From: Lentisphaeria bacterium
GTDB lineage: Bacteria; Verrucomicrobiota; Lentisphaeria; Victivallales; Victivallaceae
Assembly (NCBI GenBank): GCA_017450705.1
Contig: JAFSTC010000052.1
Location: 1 to 62,230, forward strand
DNA: 62,230 nucleotides
Direction: 5' to 3'
In this document: piece after piece, positions 24,902 through 33,858 of the stretch
Layout of the letters: every line of letters starts with the position of its first letter
Position numbering within the stretch: position 1 is the first letter of the stretch
Translations under genes and position numbers: made by a program
Notes under the pieces: model-generated
Database searches by the model: none
What the model saw: the letters and a program-made list of their open reading frames with translations, nothing else
What the model was told of the DNA's origin: nothing

Positions 24902-25765
24902 ATGAAGATCAGGTTCGACAAGGCCCTGTGGGCGAAACTCGGCAAGACTGAGAGGCCGGACGTCGCGTCGCCTCTTGCTCCCGTCACCAATATCCGCTGC
25001 TGGGTGCGGGACGAATCGGGCATGTCGGGCCGGGGCGGGGCGGCCGTCCACAAATACCACTGTCTCTATCTCTGCCTCGAGGGAGCGGGGAAGATCGAGA
25101 TCGACGCCGTTCCCTATCTCATCGGGGAGAACGAGGCGATCGGCGTGCTGCCCCAGCACCCCCACAGGCGGCCGAAGGGGGAGACGCCCGTGAAGTATTT
25201 TCTCATCCGCTTCGAGCCGGTCGATCCCGGGCTTCTCCTGCCGCTCTTCGACGCGACGCTCCGGCTGGGGGAGGAGGTACGGCCTTTCATCCAGGAACTG
25301 GTAGGAGCCTACGAAAGGGTCTGCCGAAACGAAACGCTCAGGAACTGCAACGACGTGGGTCTGCGTCTGGGACTTCTGCTCAACGCCCTGATGACGTGCG
25401 CCAAGCGGGAATTCTCCGCCGCGCCCTCCGGCAATCAGCGGCTTTCGGAGGTCGTGGACGCGCTCCTCGACCCGGAAAACATCGGCCTTTCCCTGAAGGA
25501 GATCGCCTTCAAGCTGGGCATCACGTCGGGCCATCTGACCGACTGCGTCCGCGACGCCATGGGCTATTCTCCCCGGCACATCCGGCAGGTGACCCGCTAT
25601 CACGCTGCGGTGGATTGTCTGCTCCACACGACGCTGAGCATCTCGAAGATCGCCGAAAAAACCGGTTTCCGCAGCGTCTACGCCTTCTCCCGCTTCTTTC
25701 ACAGGATCACGGGCATGAGCCCTACCGCTTTCCGCCGAAAGTACGGAAAGACGCGGGAAGAGTGA
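24902..25765 (+). CDS. AraC-family transcriptional activator (AraC2)
   Basis: 287 aa from ATG 24902; a TTG at 24884 would add six residues and lie in the operator. N-terminal cupin-like sensing domain (MKIRFDKALWAKLG, YHCLYLCLEGAGKIEIDAVP, IGVLPQHPHRRP), linker helices, then the C-terminal double helix-turn-helix: SLKEIAFKLGITSGHLTDCV and LSISKIAEKTGFRSVYAFSR, ending GMSPTAFRRKYGK. No clear ribosome binding site (GGAAA directly before ATG), consistent with low expression. Likely activates the divergent esterase gene and, by operator similarity, the pseudopilin/beta-helix operon at 23273-20324. The ligand is presumably a sugar released by these hydrolases (inference). Confidence 0.88.
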   Translation: MKIRFDKALWAKLGKTERPDVASPLAPVTNIRCWVRDESGMSGRGGAAVHKYHCLYLCLEGAGKIEIDAVPYLIGENEAIGVLPQHPHRRPKGETPVKYFLIRFEPVDPGLLLPLFDATLRLGEEVRPFIQELVGAYERVCRNETLRNCNDVGLRLGLLLNALMTCAKREFSAAPSGNQRLSEVVDALLDPENIGLSLKEIAFKLGITSGHLTDCVRDAMGYSPRHIRQVTRYHAAVDCLLHTTLSISKIAEKTGFRSVYAFSRFFHRITGMSPTAFRRKYGKTREE

Positions 25766-25807
25766 AGCGGTATTCTTTTGTTTTTTGTGATGCTTTCAAA
25801 TGATGTC

Positions 25808-25835
25808 TTGAAAATCTTGAAAATTGTGATATATT
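25808..25835 (+). promoter_or_regulatory. Promoter upstream of inverted-repeat element
   Basis: TTGAAA (25808-25813), 16 bp, TATATT (25830-25835). The predicted start near 25842 puts the whole inverted-repeat element into the leader of the DUF5672-like gene. Confidence 0.6.
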
Positions 25836-25852
25836 ACTCAAGATAAGAGGAT

Positions 25853-26003
25853 AACGACGCATAATACCTATTATGTAAAGCCATTTTACCAGTCCTCTGT
25901 TTTTTCCATTTCAGTCAAGTGCGATATTCTGAAATCCTAATGCTCTGTTCGTGAGACGGTTGTGCTTGCTCGTCATTTAACATAATAGGTATTATGCGTC
26001 GTT
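25853..26003. repeat. 151-bp AT-rich element with 24-bp perfect inverted repeats
   Basis: The arm at 25853-25876 (AACGACGCATAA...TATTATGT) is the exact reverse complement of 25980-26003, with 103 bp between. Each arm contains an internal palindrome CATAATA-CC-TATTATG. The segment is visibly AT-richer than its flanks. No target-site duplication is evident and no transposase is present; the minus strand has only a 22-codon frame (25983-25915). It could be a MITE, the remains of an insertion, or a very stable mRNA leader hairpin. Confidence 0.6.
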
Positions 26004-26985
26004 GTCCTGTGAGCCTCACAGGACAAAAGACCTGTTCCTTGCCGATGGCGGCGATTCTGCCGGCGGGACCGGGCTGGACGTCTCTCCGTCCGTGGTCGTG
26101 ACGATCCCCGTTTACCGGGCGGAAATGTCTCAAAATGAAGAGGCTTCTTTCCGGAGGAATACCTCCGTTTTGGGAAAGAGACACCCGGTCGTCCTGTTCG
26201 CTCCCCGGGGACTTGACCTGACCCGGTACAGGAAGATCTTTCCCGGATTTCAGGTCGAATTTTTTCCGGACCGTTTTTTCGGATCCATCGAAGATTACAG
26301 CCGTCTGCTGCTTTCGGAAGAGTTCTACGAGCGCTTTTCGGCTTACGAGTGGCTGCTGATCTGTCAGCTGGACGCCTGGGTGCTGAAGGACGAACTGGCA
26401 CGCTGGTGCGCGACCTCCTGCGACTTCTGGGGCGCGCCGATCTCCGCGCGCTGGGAGTTCTACATGGACGGCAGGATCCGCGACATTGTCGGCAACGGGG
26501 GCTTCTCCTTGCGGCGTATCTCCGCCTTCCTGAAAGTCCTGCGGGCGGAACGGGGGCCCATGTACACCCGGAAAGCCCTGGGCCATCATATCGTCCGGCA
26601 TTTCCGCAACGGCGATTTCCTGCGCGCGCTCGTCCCGATCCTCCGGATGGCGGGCATCGGCAACGGCCGCCGTCTCTGTCTCGACATTCTGCGCCGTCAG
26701 GGCTGCTGCGAGGACATGGTATTCCGCGCCCTGTCGTCTCCCGAACTCGAGCCCCATTTGAATTTTCCTTCTGTGAGGGAAGCGGCCGACTTTGCGCTCG
26801 ACGGGAATTTTCTGCGGCAATTTTTCGAAATTTCCGGCCGGCGGATACCCTGTGGTCTCCACGCCTGGCATCAGCCGGAGGGCATGGCTTTTTTGAGATC
26901 TCTCCGGGAGAAAGATCCGGCCGCCGTTCCCGAATCGGTTCTCCCGGCGGCGCCGAACGAAGGGGAGCGGGGAGTGGACATATGA
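26002..26985 (+). CDS. DUF5672-like glycosyltransferase-type protein
   Basis: 327 aa if read from TTG 26002. The recognisable domain begins near residue 31 (VVVTIPVYRAEMSQNEEASF) and continues with FPDRFFGSIEDYSRLLLSEE, YEWLLICQLDAWVLKDEL, DFWGAPISARWEFYMDGR and VGNGGFSLRRISAFL: the DUF5672 pattern seen in glycan-biosynthesis loci, with an aspartate motif (CQLDAWV) like those of GT-A enzymes. There is no ATG and no ribosome binding site. TTG 26002 lies in the inverted-repeat arm and the palindrome would be coding; GTG 26092 or 26098 at the domain edge are alternatives. The original 5' end may have been replaced by the element. Overlaps the next gene by 4 bp. Confidence 0.7.
   Translation: MSCEPHRTKDLFLADGGDSAGGTGLDVSPSVVVTIPVYRAEMSQNEEASFRRNTSVLGKRHPVVLFAPRGLDLTRYRKIFPGFQVEFFPDRFFGSIEDYSRLLLSEEFYERFSAYEWLLICQLDAWVLKDELARWCATSCDFWGAPISARWEFYMDGRIRDIVGNGGFSLRRISAFLKVLRAERGPMYTRKALGHHIVRHFRNGDFLRALVPILRMAGIGNGRRLCLDILRRQGCCEDMVFRALSSPELEPHLNFPSVREAADFALDGNFLRQFFEISGRRIPCGLHAWHQPEGMAFLRSLREKDPAAVPESVLPAAPNEGERGVDI
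26004..26024. repeat. 21-bp perfect palindrome beside the inverted-repeat element
   Basis: GTCCTGTGAG (26004-26013), C, CTCACAGGAC (26015-26024) directly abuts the right arm of the element. It could be an operator, a recombination site or a second leader hairpin. Confidence 0.6.
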
Positions 26986-28031
26986 CAAAAAGCATCCGGG
27001 TTTTGTACACACTGCTGGACCTTCTGCCGAAAAAAGCGGGCATGAAGATCAAGTTGATCCTCAATATCTGCCGGCATGACTGGCGGTTCTTTTCCGAGAA
27101 GGCCTTTTTCCCCTTCGCCCATTGTTTCCGGGGAGACCTCGAAGCGGAGCTGGAGACCCTTCGTCCGCAGGTCGACGGGAGATCCTTTGCCGCCGTCATG
27201 CGTTTTCTCGAGAAGGTCATGAGGGAAAACGCGTTCATGGACGCGCTCGATCCCTACAGGGACTGCGTGTTCATCGACTATTCGAAGCTGGATAAATTTT
27301 TTCTGATGCCGCCGCCTCGGACGGGAGCCCTTGATTCCGCGCGGAAAAAATACGGCATCGAAACGAGCGTTCCCGAGGCCCTTGTTTTCCAGCACGGCGT
27401 CGCTTTTTTGAGTCCGGAGCAGCGCCGGTATTTTGACGGCAGGATCGCGCTCGACGCCGGTTCCTGCTGCGGCCACTGCACGGTCCCGCTTCTGAAAGAG
27501 TATCCGTTTGCCGAGGTCTGGGCTTTCGAACCGAATGCCGGGAGCCGCCGGCGTTTTGAGGAAAACATGAAAAGGAACCGCATCGATCCGGCGCGCCGGC
27601 GGCAGTTCCCTTTCGGCGTGAGCGACCGGGAGGAGACGGTTTTTTACGATGATTCGGGCATGGATCTGGGACGATCCGGCCGGGCCGAGTGCCGGATCAT
27701 CACCATCGACGGGATCGCCCGCGAACAGGGGTGTTCGGACCGCATCGGTCTGATCAAAGCCGATGTGGAGGGTATGGGGCTGAAGCTTCTGCGGGGCGCC
27801 GTCGAGGTGATCCGAAAATCCCGCCCCGTTCTGGCTCTGGCGGCCTATCATTGTCCCGAGGAGTTGTTCGGACAAGTCCATTTCATCATGGAAAACTTTT
27901 CCGGATACCGGCTCGTCTTCACGGATCTGCCGCCCGGCTCCGGTTGGGAATTGACCCTGCTGGCTCTGCCCGCCGAACTGGGAGAAATCGATATGGAGCG
28001 TTTCGTCGATTCTTTCCCCGGTGTCAGCTGA
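26982..28031 (+). CDS. FkbM-family methyltransferase
   Basis: 349 aa from ATG 26982, overlapping the preceding stop (ATGA). The N-terminal 150 residues are helical and unrecognised. The SAM-binding domain follows: IALDAGSCCGHCTVPLLKEY (motif I), AEVWAFEPNAGSRRRF, then RIITIDGIARE and IGLIKADVEGMGLKLLRGA, the FkbM signature (IKxDvEG). FkbM enzymes O-methylate sugars or polyketides. With the DUF5672-like neighbour this suggests modification of a surface glycan. It ends in an 8-bp convergent overlap with the radical SAM gene (TCAGCTGA contains both stops). Confidence 0.85.
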   Translation: MTKSIRVLYTLLDLLPKKAGMKIKLILNICRHDWRFFSEKAFFPFAHCFRGDLEAELETLRPQVDGRSFAAVMRFLEKVMRENAFMDALDPYRDCVFIDYSKLDKFFLMPPPRTGALDSARKKYGIETSVPEALVFQHGVAFLSPEQRRYFDGRIALDAGSCCGHCTVPLLKEYPFAEVWAFEPNAGSRRRFEENMKRNRIDPARRRQFPFGVSDREETVFYDDSGMDLGRSGRAECRIITIDGIAREQGCSDRIGLIKADVEGMGLKLLRGAVEVIRKSRPVLALAAYHCPEELFGQVHFIMENFSGYRLVFTDLPPGSGWELTLLALPAELGEIDMERFVDSFPGVS

Positions 28032-29151
28032 AGTCGCAGTAGCGGGCGGCTTTTTCGGCGAGTTTGCCCCGGATGCCCGCCGCGCCGAGAAAACCGAGGC
28101 GGCGGATGCGGCGGAAATGCAGTATTTTTTCCACGGCGGCCGGACCGAGACCCGGGACGCGCAGCAGCGCTTCGCGGTCGGCCGTGTTGACCCGAACGGG
28201 AAAGAACTCCGGATGGTGCTCCGCCCACATCGCCTTGGGGTCGCACGCGAGCGACAGATTTCCCTTTTCGTCGAACACCATCTCCGACGGGTCGAAACGG
28301 TACTTGCGGATCAGAAAATCCGTCTGGTACAGCCGGTGCTCCCGGGTCAGCCGGTCGGGCGCGTGGAAGATATCCGTCTCCCGCTCGCCGGGGATGCCCG
28401 GATCGCCCAGACCGGGCTGGTAGGCCGAGAAGTAGACCCGTTCGAAATCCAGCCGCCTGTAAAGACCCTCCATGCATTTCACGATCTCCCGGTCGCTTTC
28501 GTCGGAAGCGCCGACGATGAACTGCGTCGTCTTTCTGACCCGGGCGTGGGGCGAACCCGGCGCGGTGGCGCGGGCGATGTACCGCACGGGTTCCACGATG
28601 TCGCGGTAGAAATCCTTGGAAGCGGAGAGTTTTTGGAAATGCTTCGCCGTGGGCACCTCGATGTTCAGCGACACGGCGGAGGCCAGCTTGAGCGCTTCGT
28701 CGATGGCAGCACGGGACGCGCCGGGAATGATCTTCAGGTGGATCCAGCCGCGGTAGCGGTGCTTCCTGCGCAGGAGTTCCGCCGCCGCCAGCAGCCGGTC
28801 CATGGTCCGGTCGGGCGTCCCGATGACGCCGGAGCTCAAAAAGAGTCCCAGCATCCACTGTTTCCGGTTCTGTTCGAGGAAGAGCTCAACGAGCTCGTCC
28901 GGCGTCAGGGTGCAGCGGCGGGCATCGGCGTTTCCGCGCAGCGGGCAGTACCGGCAGTCGTTGGTACAGCAGTTCGAGAGCAGCGTCTTGAACATGATCC
29001 CCGTGCCGCCCGATGCCAGCGGCACGGGATACAGCCAGCGGCCGTCCGCGCCGCGCCGCCGCCGTTCCGCATCACTGGTGCCGCAGGCGCAGGCCAGATC
29101 GTACTGCGAATCCTGCGACAGGATCCGCAATTTTTCCAGAGCCGAAGTCAT
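28024..29151 (-). CDS. Radical SAM putative DNA modification/repair protein
   Basis: 375 aa. Iron-sulfur cluster motif SNCCTNDCRYCPLRGN (CxxxxxxC-xx-C form typical of this family), then LFLSSGVIGTPDRTM, LNIEVPTAKHFQKLS and QFIVGASDESDREIVKCMEG, and a C-terminal helix-hairpin-helix (LLRVPGLGPAAVEKIL). This matches the TIGR03916-type family found next to, or partnered with, a uracil-DNA-glycosylase-like protein. Here a family-4 glycosylase is the upstream gene. Exact reaction unknown. It has its own promoter at 29200-29227 and a 7-bp leader hairpin (29165-29171 with 29176-29182). Confidence 0.85.
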   Translation of the reverse strand: MTSALEKLRILSQDSQYDLACACGTSDAERRRRGADGRWLYPVPLASGGTGIMFKTLLSNCCTNDCRYCPLRGNADARRCTLTPDELVELFLEQNRKQWMLGLFLSSGVIGTPDRTMDRLLAAAELLRRKHRYRGWIHLKIIPGASRAAIDEALKLASAVSLNIEVPTAKHFQKLSASKDFYRDIVEPVRYIARATAPGSPHARVRKTTQFIVGASDESDREIVKCMEGLYRRLDFERVYFSAYQPGLGDPGIPGERETDIFHAPDRLTREHRLYQTDFLIRKYRFDPSEMVFDEKGNLSLACDPKAMWAEHHPEFFPVRVNTADREALLRVPGLGPAAVEKILHFRRIRRLGFLGAAGIRGKLAEKAARYCDFS

Positions 29152-29199
29152 GATCCGTTGTTTTCGACGGCATCCGCCGTCGTTTCCCTTTCCGGCGAT

Positions 29200-29227
29200 A
29201 CTATAGCACGGATAAACGGAAATGCAA
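29200..29227 (-). promoter_or_regulatory. Promoter of radical SAM gene
   Basis: On minus TTGCAT (29227-29222), 16 bp, TATAGT (29205-29200), between the two repair genes, so the radical SAM gene can be expressed separately from the glycosylase. Confidence 0.6.
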
Positions 29228-29236
29228 CGGCACTTT

Positions 29237-30028
29237 TCAGCCCTGCTGCGGTGCGGCGGCGGTCCCGGGGCGGTGGAACTTGTTGAATTTGGCCATCACC
29301 TGCTGGAGATCGTTCCACGCGTCCCGCTTGGCCTCGGGTTTGCGCAGCAGAAAAGCCGGGTGATAGGTGGGCATCACGGGGATCCCGTCATAGTCCAGCC
29401 AGCGGCCCCGGAGACGGGTGATCCCCTCCTGACGGCCCAGAAGATAATGGGCGGCCGTGGCCCCCAGCAGCACGATCACCTGCGGAGCAACGCAGGCGAT
29501 CTGCGCCTTGAGGTACGGCAGGCAGGCCTCGGCCTCCTCCGGCATGGGAACGCGGTTGCCGGGGGGACGGCACTTGACGATGTTGCAGATGTAGACGCTC
29601 TCCCGGGTGAACTGCATGGCGGCGATCATCTTGTCCAGCAGCTGCCCCGCTTTGCCGACGAAGGGCCGCCCCAGACGGTCTTCGTCGAACCCGGGACCCT
29701 CGCCGATGAACATGAGCCGCGCATGGGGATCCCCTTCGCCGAAGACCACGTTCGTCCGCTGTTCGCAGAGGGGACAGCCGCGGCAGGCAAGGGCCTGACG
29801 CTTCAGCGACTCCAGATCCTCTCCCGAAACGGCCACGGGAACGGGCGGGGGAACGGAGGCGGGCCGGGGGAGGGGAGACGGCGCCGCTTTTTCAGGTCCT
29901 TTCGCCTCCCCGCGGGGGACGTCCTGAAGAAACGCGCGCCACGCGGGGGAGTCCGGCATGCAGCGGGCCGCCGGTCCGGCTTTCGCCGCCGCGGAGACAA
30001 GTTGGTCGAAAAATTCGCTGTTTGGCAT
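29237..30028 (-). CDS. Family-4 uracil-DNA glycosylase
   Basis: 263 aa. Proline-rich linker at about 50-65, then CRGCPLCEQRTNVVFGEGDP (two of the four cluster cysteines), FIGEGPGFDEDRLGRPFVGK and AGQLLDKM (uracil-binding motif), ICNIVKCRPPGNRVPMPEE and, near the C-terminus, MPTYHPAFLLRKP (active-site His-Pro motif). Four cysteines ligate a 4Fe-4S cluster. Removes uracil from DNA. GEGPGFDE in place of GEAPGxDE is a common variant. The upstream promoter at 30068-30095 is back to back with that of argG. Confidence 0.92.
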   Translation of the reverse strand: MPNSEFFDQLVSAAAKAGPAARCMPDSPAWRAFLQDVPRGEAKGPEKAAPSPLPRPASVPPPVPVAVSGEDLESLKRQALACRGCPLCEQRTNVVFGEGDPHARLMFIGEGPGFDEDRLGRPFVGKAGQLLDKMIAAMQFTRESVYICNIVKCRPPGNRVPMPEEAEACLPYLKAQIACVAPQVIVLLGATAAHYLLGRQEGITRLRGRWLDYDGIPVMPTYHPAFLLRKPEAKRDAWNDLQQVMAKFNKFHRPGTAAAPQQG

Positions 30029-30037
30029 GGCAAAAAC

Positions 30038-30066
30038 TTGTTAAACGTTCGATCCTGCGCTATATT
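30038..30066 (+). promoter_or_regulatory. argG promoter
   Basis: TTGTTA (30038-30043), 17 bp, TATATT (30061-30066). The leader to ATG 30165 is about 92 nt. Its -10 box is 1 bp from the -10 box of the opposing glycosylase promoter. Confidence 0.7.
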
Positions 30067-30067
30067 T

Positions 30068-30095
30068 AATATAGCCCGGTTTTCCGCGCTTGCAA
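30068..30095 (-). promoter_or_regulatory. Promoter of uracil-DNA glycosylase gene
   Basis: On minus TTGCAA (30095-30090), 16 bp, TATATT (30073-30068). Back to back with the argG promoter; simultaneous occupancy is unlikely. Confidence 0.7.
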
Positions 30096-30164
30096 CGGCG
30101 CGGCCGGAGAAACATGTCAAACCGTGATCTTTTCACCAAAAAATCGATCGGAGAAAGACGGAAA

Positions 30165-31367
30165 ATGAAAGTTGTCGTCGCGTATTCGGGAGGTCTCGAC
30201 ACCTCGGTCATCGTCAAATGGGTCAAGGAGACCTACAAAGCCGAAGTCGTCTGCTACTGCGCCAACGTCGGCCAGGAGGAGGAGCTCAACGGTCTCGAGG
30301 CCAAGGCCATCGCCACCGGCGCCAGCAAGTGCATCATCGATGATCTGACCGAGGAATTCGCCCGCGACTTCATCTTCCCCATGCTCCAGGGCGACGCCAT
30401 CTACGAAAACAACTATCTGCTGGGCACCTCCATCGCCCGGCCCCTCATCGCCAAGCGCCTCGTCGAAGTCGCCAAGGCCGAGCACGCCGACGCCATCTGC
30501 CACGGCGCCACCGGCAAGGGCAACGATCAGGTCCGCTTCGAGCTCAACGCCAACGCCATCGCTCCCGAGATCAAGATCATCGCCGCGTGGAGAGATCCCA
30601 AGTGGAAGTTCAAGGGCCGGCAGGATATGATCAAGTACGCCAAGAAGAACAACATCCCGGTCAGCGTTTCGGCCAAGAAGCCCTACAGCATGGACCGGAA
30701 TCTGCTCCACATCAGCTTCGAGGGCGGCATTCTCGAGGATCCCTGGCAGGAGTTCCCCGAGGACATCGCCGTCATGACCGAACCCCTCAGCAAGGCCGCC
30801 GCCAAGCCCGAGGACGTCATCATCTCCTTCGAGAAGGGCATCCCCAAAAAGATCAACGGCAAAAAATATTCGCCCGCCAACATCATGCGTCAGCTCAACG
30901 CCATGGGCAAGAAGCACGCCGTGGGCCGGGTCGACATCGTCGAGAACCGCTTCGTCGGCATGAAGTCCCGCGCCGTCTACGAGACCCCCGCCGGGACCAT
31001 CCTCACCGCCGCCCATCGCGGCCTCGAGGAGATCACCCTCGACCGCGAAGTCATGCATCTGAGAGACAGCCTCATCCCCAGATACGCCGACATGATCTAC
31101 AACGGCTTCTGGTTCGCTCCCGAGCGTGAAATGATCCAGGCCCTCATCACCGAGAGCCAGAAATTCGTCACCGGCGACGTCCGCGTCAAGCTCTTCAAGG
31201 GCGCCTGTCACGTCACCGGGCGGCGCAGTCCCTACAGTCTGTACGACAGCGCCATCGCCAGCTTCGAGGACAGCGACTCCTACGACCACAAGGACGCCGC
31301 CGGTTTCATCCGGCTCAACGCCCTGCGGCTCCGGGTCCTTGCCCGCAGCAAACAGAAACGCTACTGA
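30165..31367 (+). CDS. argG: Argininosuccinate synthase
   Basis: 400 aa from ATG 30165 (GGAGA 14 bp and GACGGAAA directly upstream); the in-frame ATG at 30114 would add 17 residues without a site. P-loop [11 protein letters not shown] for ATP pyrophosphatase activity, then [48 protein letters not shown] and KIRRSP-equivalent [12 protein letters not shown]. Joins citrulline and aspartate with ATP in arginine synthesis. No other arg gene is adjacent. Full length for the family (about 400 aa). Confidence 0.97.
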   Translation: MKVVVAYSGGLDTSVIVKWVKETYKAEVVCYCANVGQEEELNGLEAKAIATGASKCIIDDLTEEFARDFIFPMLQGDAIYENNYLLGTSIARPLIAKRLVEVAKAEHADAICHGATGKGNDQVRFELNANAIAPEIKIIAAWRDPKWKFKGRQDMIKYAKKNNIPVSVSAKKPYSMDRNLLHISFEGGILEDPWQEFPEDIAVMTEPLSKAAAKPEDVIISFEKGIPKKINGKKYSPANIMRQLNAMGKKHAVGRVDIVENRFVGMKSRAVYETPAGTILTAAHRGLEEITLDREVMHLRDSLIPRYADMIYNGFWFAPEREMIQALITESQKFVTGDVRVKLFKGACHVTGRRSPYSLYDSAIASFEDSDSYDHKDAAGFIRLNALRLRVLARSKQKRY

Positions 31368-31443
31368 TTGATCGGCCGGCGGGCGGCGGGGGACGCCCCT
31401 CCGCCGTCCCGACGCCCCTGCGGGGCAGGAAAGGAAGAGCGAC

Positions 31444-32805
31444 ATGGCTTCCGGAGAGAGAGAAAGCGCTTCGAATGTCTTTTCGAGCGGGGATTTTTCC
31501 GCCTCTCTGACCAGTTATCTGCAGCAGATCGGCCGTCTGCCGCTGCTTCAGCCCGAGGAACAGCACAGGCTCGGGATCGCCATCGAGGAAAAGACCGAGG
31601 AGCTCCGGGACCGTATGCGCCGTTTCGGCTTCTCCGCAAGGGAGTATATCCGGATCCTCGACGACTGCTCCGTCCGGCGGCTGGAGCCCCGGGATTGTTT
31701 CCTTCCCTCCTCGCTGGACGGCGGCGGGCCGGGGCAGTCCGCTCCCGACGGCGACGGACTCCTCGCAAAACTGGCGCTCTGGCGTCACGACATCTACACG
31801 GCCTACTCCGAGCTCTCCGGGTGTTTTTCTTCCGGCGGGGACTGCGGCGAGGCCCGGGAGAAACTGGCTCGGGTCATGTCCCGGTACCGCCTCAACGCCC
31901 ATCTGCTGGATGAACACGCCGACGTCGTCACCGACTACGTCTCCCTGCTCAAGGACAACTCTCTGGCGGGCGAGGGCGGGCTCCGGCTCCTGGAGGAGCG
32001 TTTCCTCATGCATCAGGAGGAGTTCCTCACCGAATCGGGACGGATCTCCGCCCTGCGCGAAGAACTGGGCCGTCTGCGCAACAGCATGATCGAGGCAAAC
32101 TTACGCCTCGTTGTGAGCATCGCCCAGAAGTTCCGCAGCCGGGGGGTGCCCTTCAACGATCTCATACAGGAGGGCAATCTGGGACTTCTCCGGGCGCTGA
32201 AACGCTTCGACTTCAATCTGGGAAACAAGTTCAGCACCTACGCCAGCTGGTGGATCAAACACAACATCCGCCGGGCCATCGCCGAGCAGGCCCGGGTCAT
32301 CCGCATCCCCATCCACATGATCAACGCCATCAACGCGATCAACTGGGCGGAGCAGCGGTTCATCCAGCTCAACGGCCGGGAGCCCGAGGTGGAGGAGCTG
32401 GCGTCTCAGCTGGACATGCCCCCCGCACGGGTCAGTTCCATCCGCAAGATGGCCTGTCAGACGATCTCGCTCCAGTCCTCCCTGCGCGAAGACGAAGACA
32501 GCGGCATGCTGGAGGACCTCATCGCCGACGACACCAGTACCAGTCCGTCGAAGCTGGTCGCCCGGAAGGTGCTCTACGACAAACTTTACGAAATGCTGCG
32601 GACTCTCCCCGAGCGTGAGCAGCAGATCATCATTCTGAGATTCGGCCTCTTCGATCAGCCCTGTCTGCCGCTCATCGAGATCAGCCGGCGGTTCAACCTC
32701 ACCCGCGAGCGGGTCCGCCAGCTGGAGGTCAAGATCATCAGCAATCTCCGTTCCCCCGCCAAGCTGAAATATCTGGACGGCATCGACGGGTACGAGAGCA
32801 TATAA
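31444..32805 (+). CDS. RpoD-like RNA polymerase sigma factor
   Basis: 453 aa. Region 1.2 at about 23-45 ([15 protein letters not shown]), a non-conserved insert of about 130 residues, region 2 at 214-290 ([52 protein letters not shown]), region 3, and region 4 at about 388-440 ([24 protein letters not shown]). No region 1.1. In region 2.4 the RpoD positions that read the -10 box (Gln and Thr of RQAITR) are His and Arg (KHNIRR). It is either this lineage's main sigma or a group 2 factor with changed specificity. AGGAA precedes the ATG; the ABC operon follows 12 bp later. Confidence 0.88.
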   Translation: MASGERESASNVFSSGDFSASLTSYLQQIGRLPLLQPEEQHRLGIAIEEKTEELRDRMRRFGFSAREYIRILDDCSVRRLEPRDCFLPSSLDGGGPGQSAPDGDGLLAKLALWRHDIYTAYSELSGCFSSGGDCGEAREKLARVMSRYRLNAHLLDEHADVVTDYVSLLKDNSLAGEGGLRLLEERFLMHQEEFLTESGRISALREELGRLRNSMIEANLRLVVSIAQKFRSRGVPFNDLIQEGNLGLLRALKRFDFNLGNKFSTYASWWIKHNIRRAIAEQARVIRIPIHMINAINAINWAEQRFIQLNGREPEVEELASQLDMPPARVSSIRKMACQTISLQSSLREDEDSGMLEDLIADDTSTSPSKLVARKVLYDKLYEMLRTLPEREQQIIILRFGLFDQPCLPLIEISRRFNLTRERVRQLEVKIISNLRSPAKLKYLDGIDGYESI

Positions 32806-32817
32806 GGAATTTTTTCT

Positions 32818-33858
32818 ATGGCCGAAGTCAGGATCAGGGGGATCGTCAAGTCGTACACGTCCGGGGTCCCGGTGCTGAAGGGTGTCGATCTCGACATTCG
32901 CCCGGGAGAGCTGTTCTTTCTGCTGGGGCCCTCCGGATGCGGCAAGTCCACGCTTCTGCGGATCCTCGCGGGGCTGGTGAAGCCCGACGGCGGCAGCATC
33001 TCCTTCGACGGGACCGACATCGGCTCCCTGCCGCCGGAGAAGCGCCATGCCGCCATGGTGTTCCAGAACTACGCCCTGTGGCCCCACATGGACGTCTTCG
33101 AAAACGTGGCCTTCGGTCTTAAGACCTCCGGCGTCCGGGGCCGGGAACTGAAGGAAAAGGTCATGGAGGCGCTGGAGCTCGTCCGGCTCGCGGACTTTGC
33201 CCGGCGCAGGGTCCCGGCTCTCTCAGGAGGCCAGCAGCAGCGCGTCGCTCTGGCCCGGGCGCTGGCCGTTCAGCCCGCGCTCCTGCTTCTTGACGAACCG
33301 CTCTCCAACCTCGACGCCCGTCTCCGCGACGCCATGCGCTCCGAGATCCGGCGCATCTGCTCCCTGCGGAACCTCACCGCGCTTTACGTCACCCACGACC
33401 GGCAGGAGGCCCTGAGCATGGCCGACCGGATCGGCGTCATGCACGGCGGGCTGATCCGCGAAATGGGCGATCCCGAAGAGCTTTACAACTTTCCCCGCTC
33501 CCGTTTCTGCGCCCAGTTCCTCGGCGATGTCAACATCATCGACGGTTCGGTGCGCGACGGCAGTCTGATGACGCCTTTCGGCACCTTCAAGCTCAACGGC
33601 AAGGCCGGTCCCGGCTGCGTCGCGGGGATCCGTCCCGAGCGCATCCGGATCGTCGAGCCGGGCCGTCCCGGTTCCTTCGAGGCGGTCCTGGAGGAGCGTG
33701 TCTTCTCAGGCGACACCTGCGACTGGACCTTCCGTGTCGGTGAGCAGCGTCTCTTCGTCCGCGAGAGCGCGCCGGAGTCCCGGCGCATCGGCGCAACTTA
33801 CCATCTGGCTTTCGAGCCGGACTTCCTTCTGGCCCTGACCGACGCGGACGGCGAATGA
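32818..33858 (+). CDS. ABC transporter ATP-binding protein (FbpC/PotA type)
   Basis: 346 aa. Walker A GPSGCGKST (about residue 38), Q-loop VFQNYALWPHMDV, signature LSGGQQQRVALARAL (about 135), Walker B LLLLDEPLSNLD, switch His YVTHDRQEA, then a TOBE-like C-terminal domain. This belongs to the MOI/FbpC-type import ATPases for ferric iron, polyamines or related anions. Followed by substrate-binding protein and permease genes with 4-bp overlaps, which gives one complete importer. It begins 12 bp after the sigma factor gene. Confidence 0.92.
   Translation: MAEVRIRGIVKSYTSGVPVLKGVDLDIRPGELFFLLGPSGCGKSTLLRILAGLVKPDGGSISFDGTDIGSLPPEKRHAAMVFQNYALWPHMDVFENVAFGLKTSGVRGRELKEKVMEALELVRLADFARRRVPALSGGQQQRVALARALAVQPALLLLDEPLSNLDARLRDAMRSEIRRICSLRNLTALYVTHDRQEALSMADRIGVMHGGLIREMGDPEELYNFPRSRFCAQFLGDVNIIDGSVRDGSLMTPFGTFKLNGKAGPGCVAGIRPERIRIVEPGRPGSFEAVLEERVFSGDTCDWTFRVGEQRLFVRESAPESRRIGATYHLAFEPDFLLALTDADGE

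Noticed and set aside
25915-25983. 22-codon minus-strand frame inside the inverted-repeat element
   Set aside because: No binding site or homology I can recognise; too short to call.
30117-31445. Long open frame antisense to argG
   Set aside because: A shadow of the high-GC argG codons; no binding site or recognisable domain, while argG motifs are complete.
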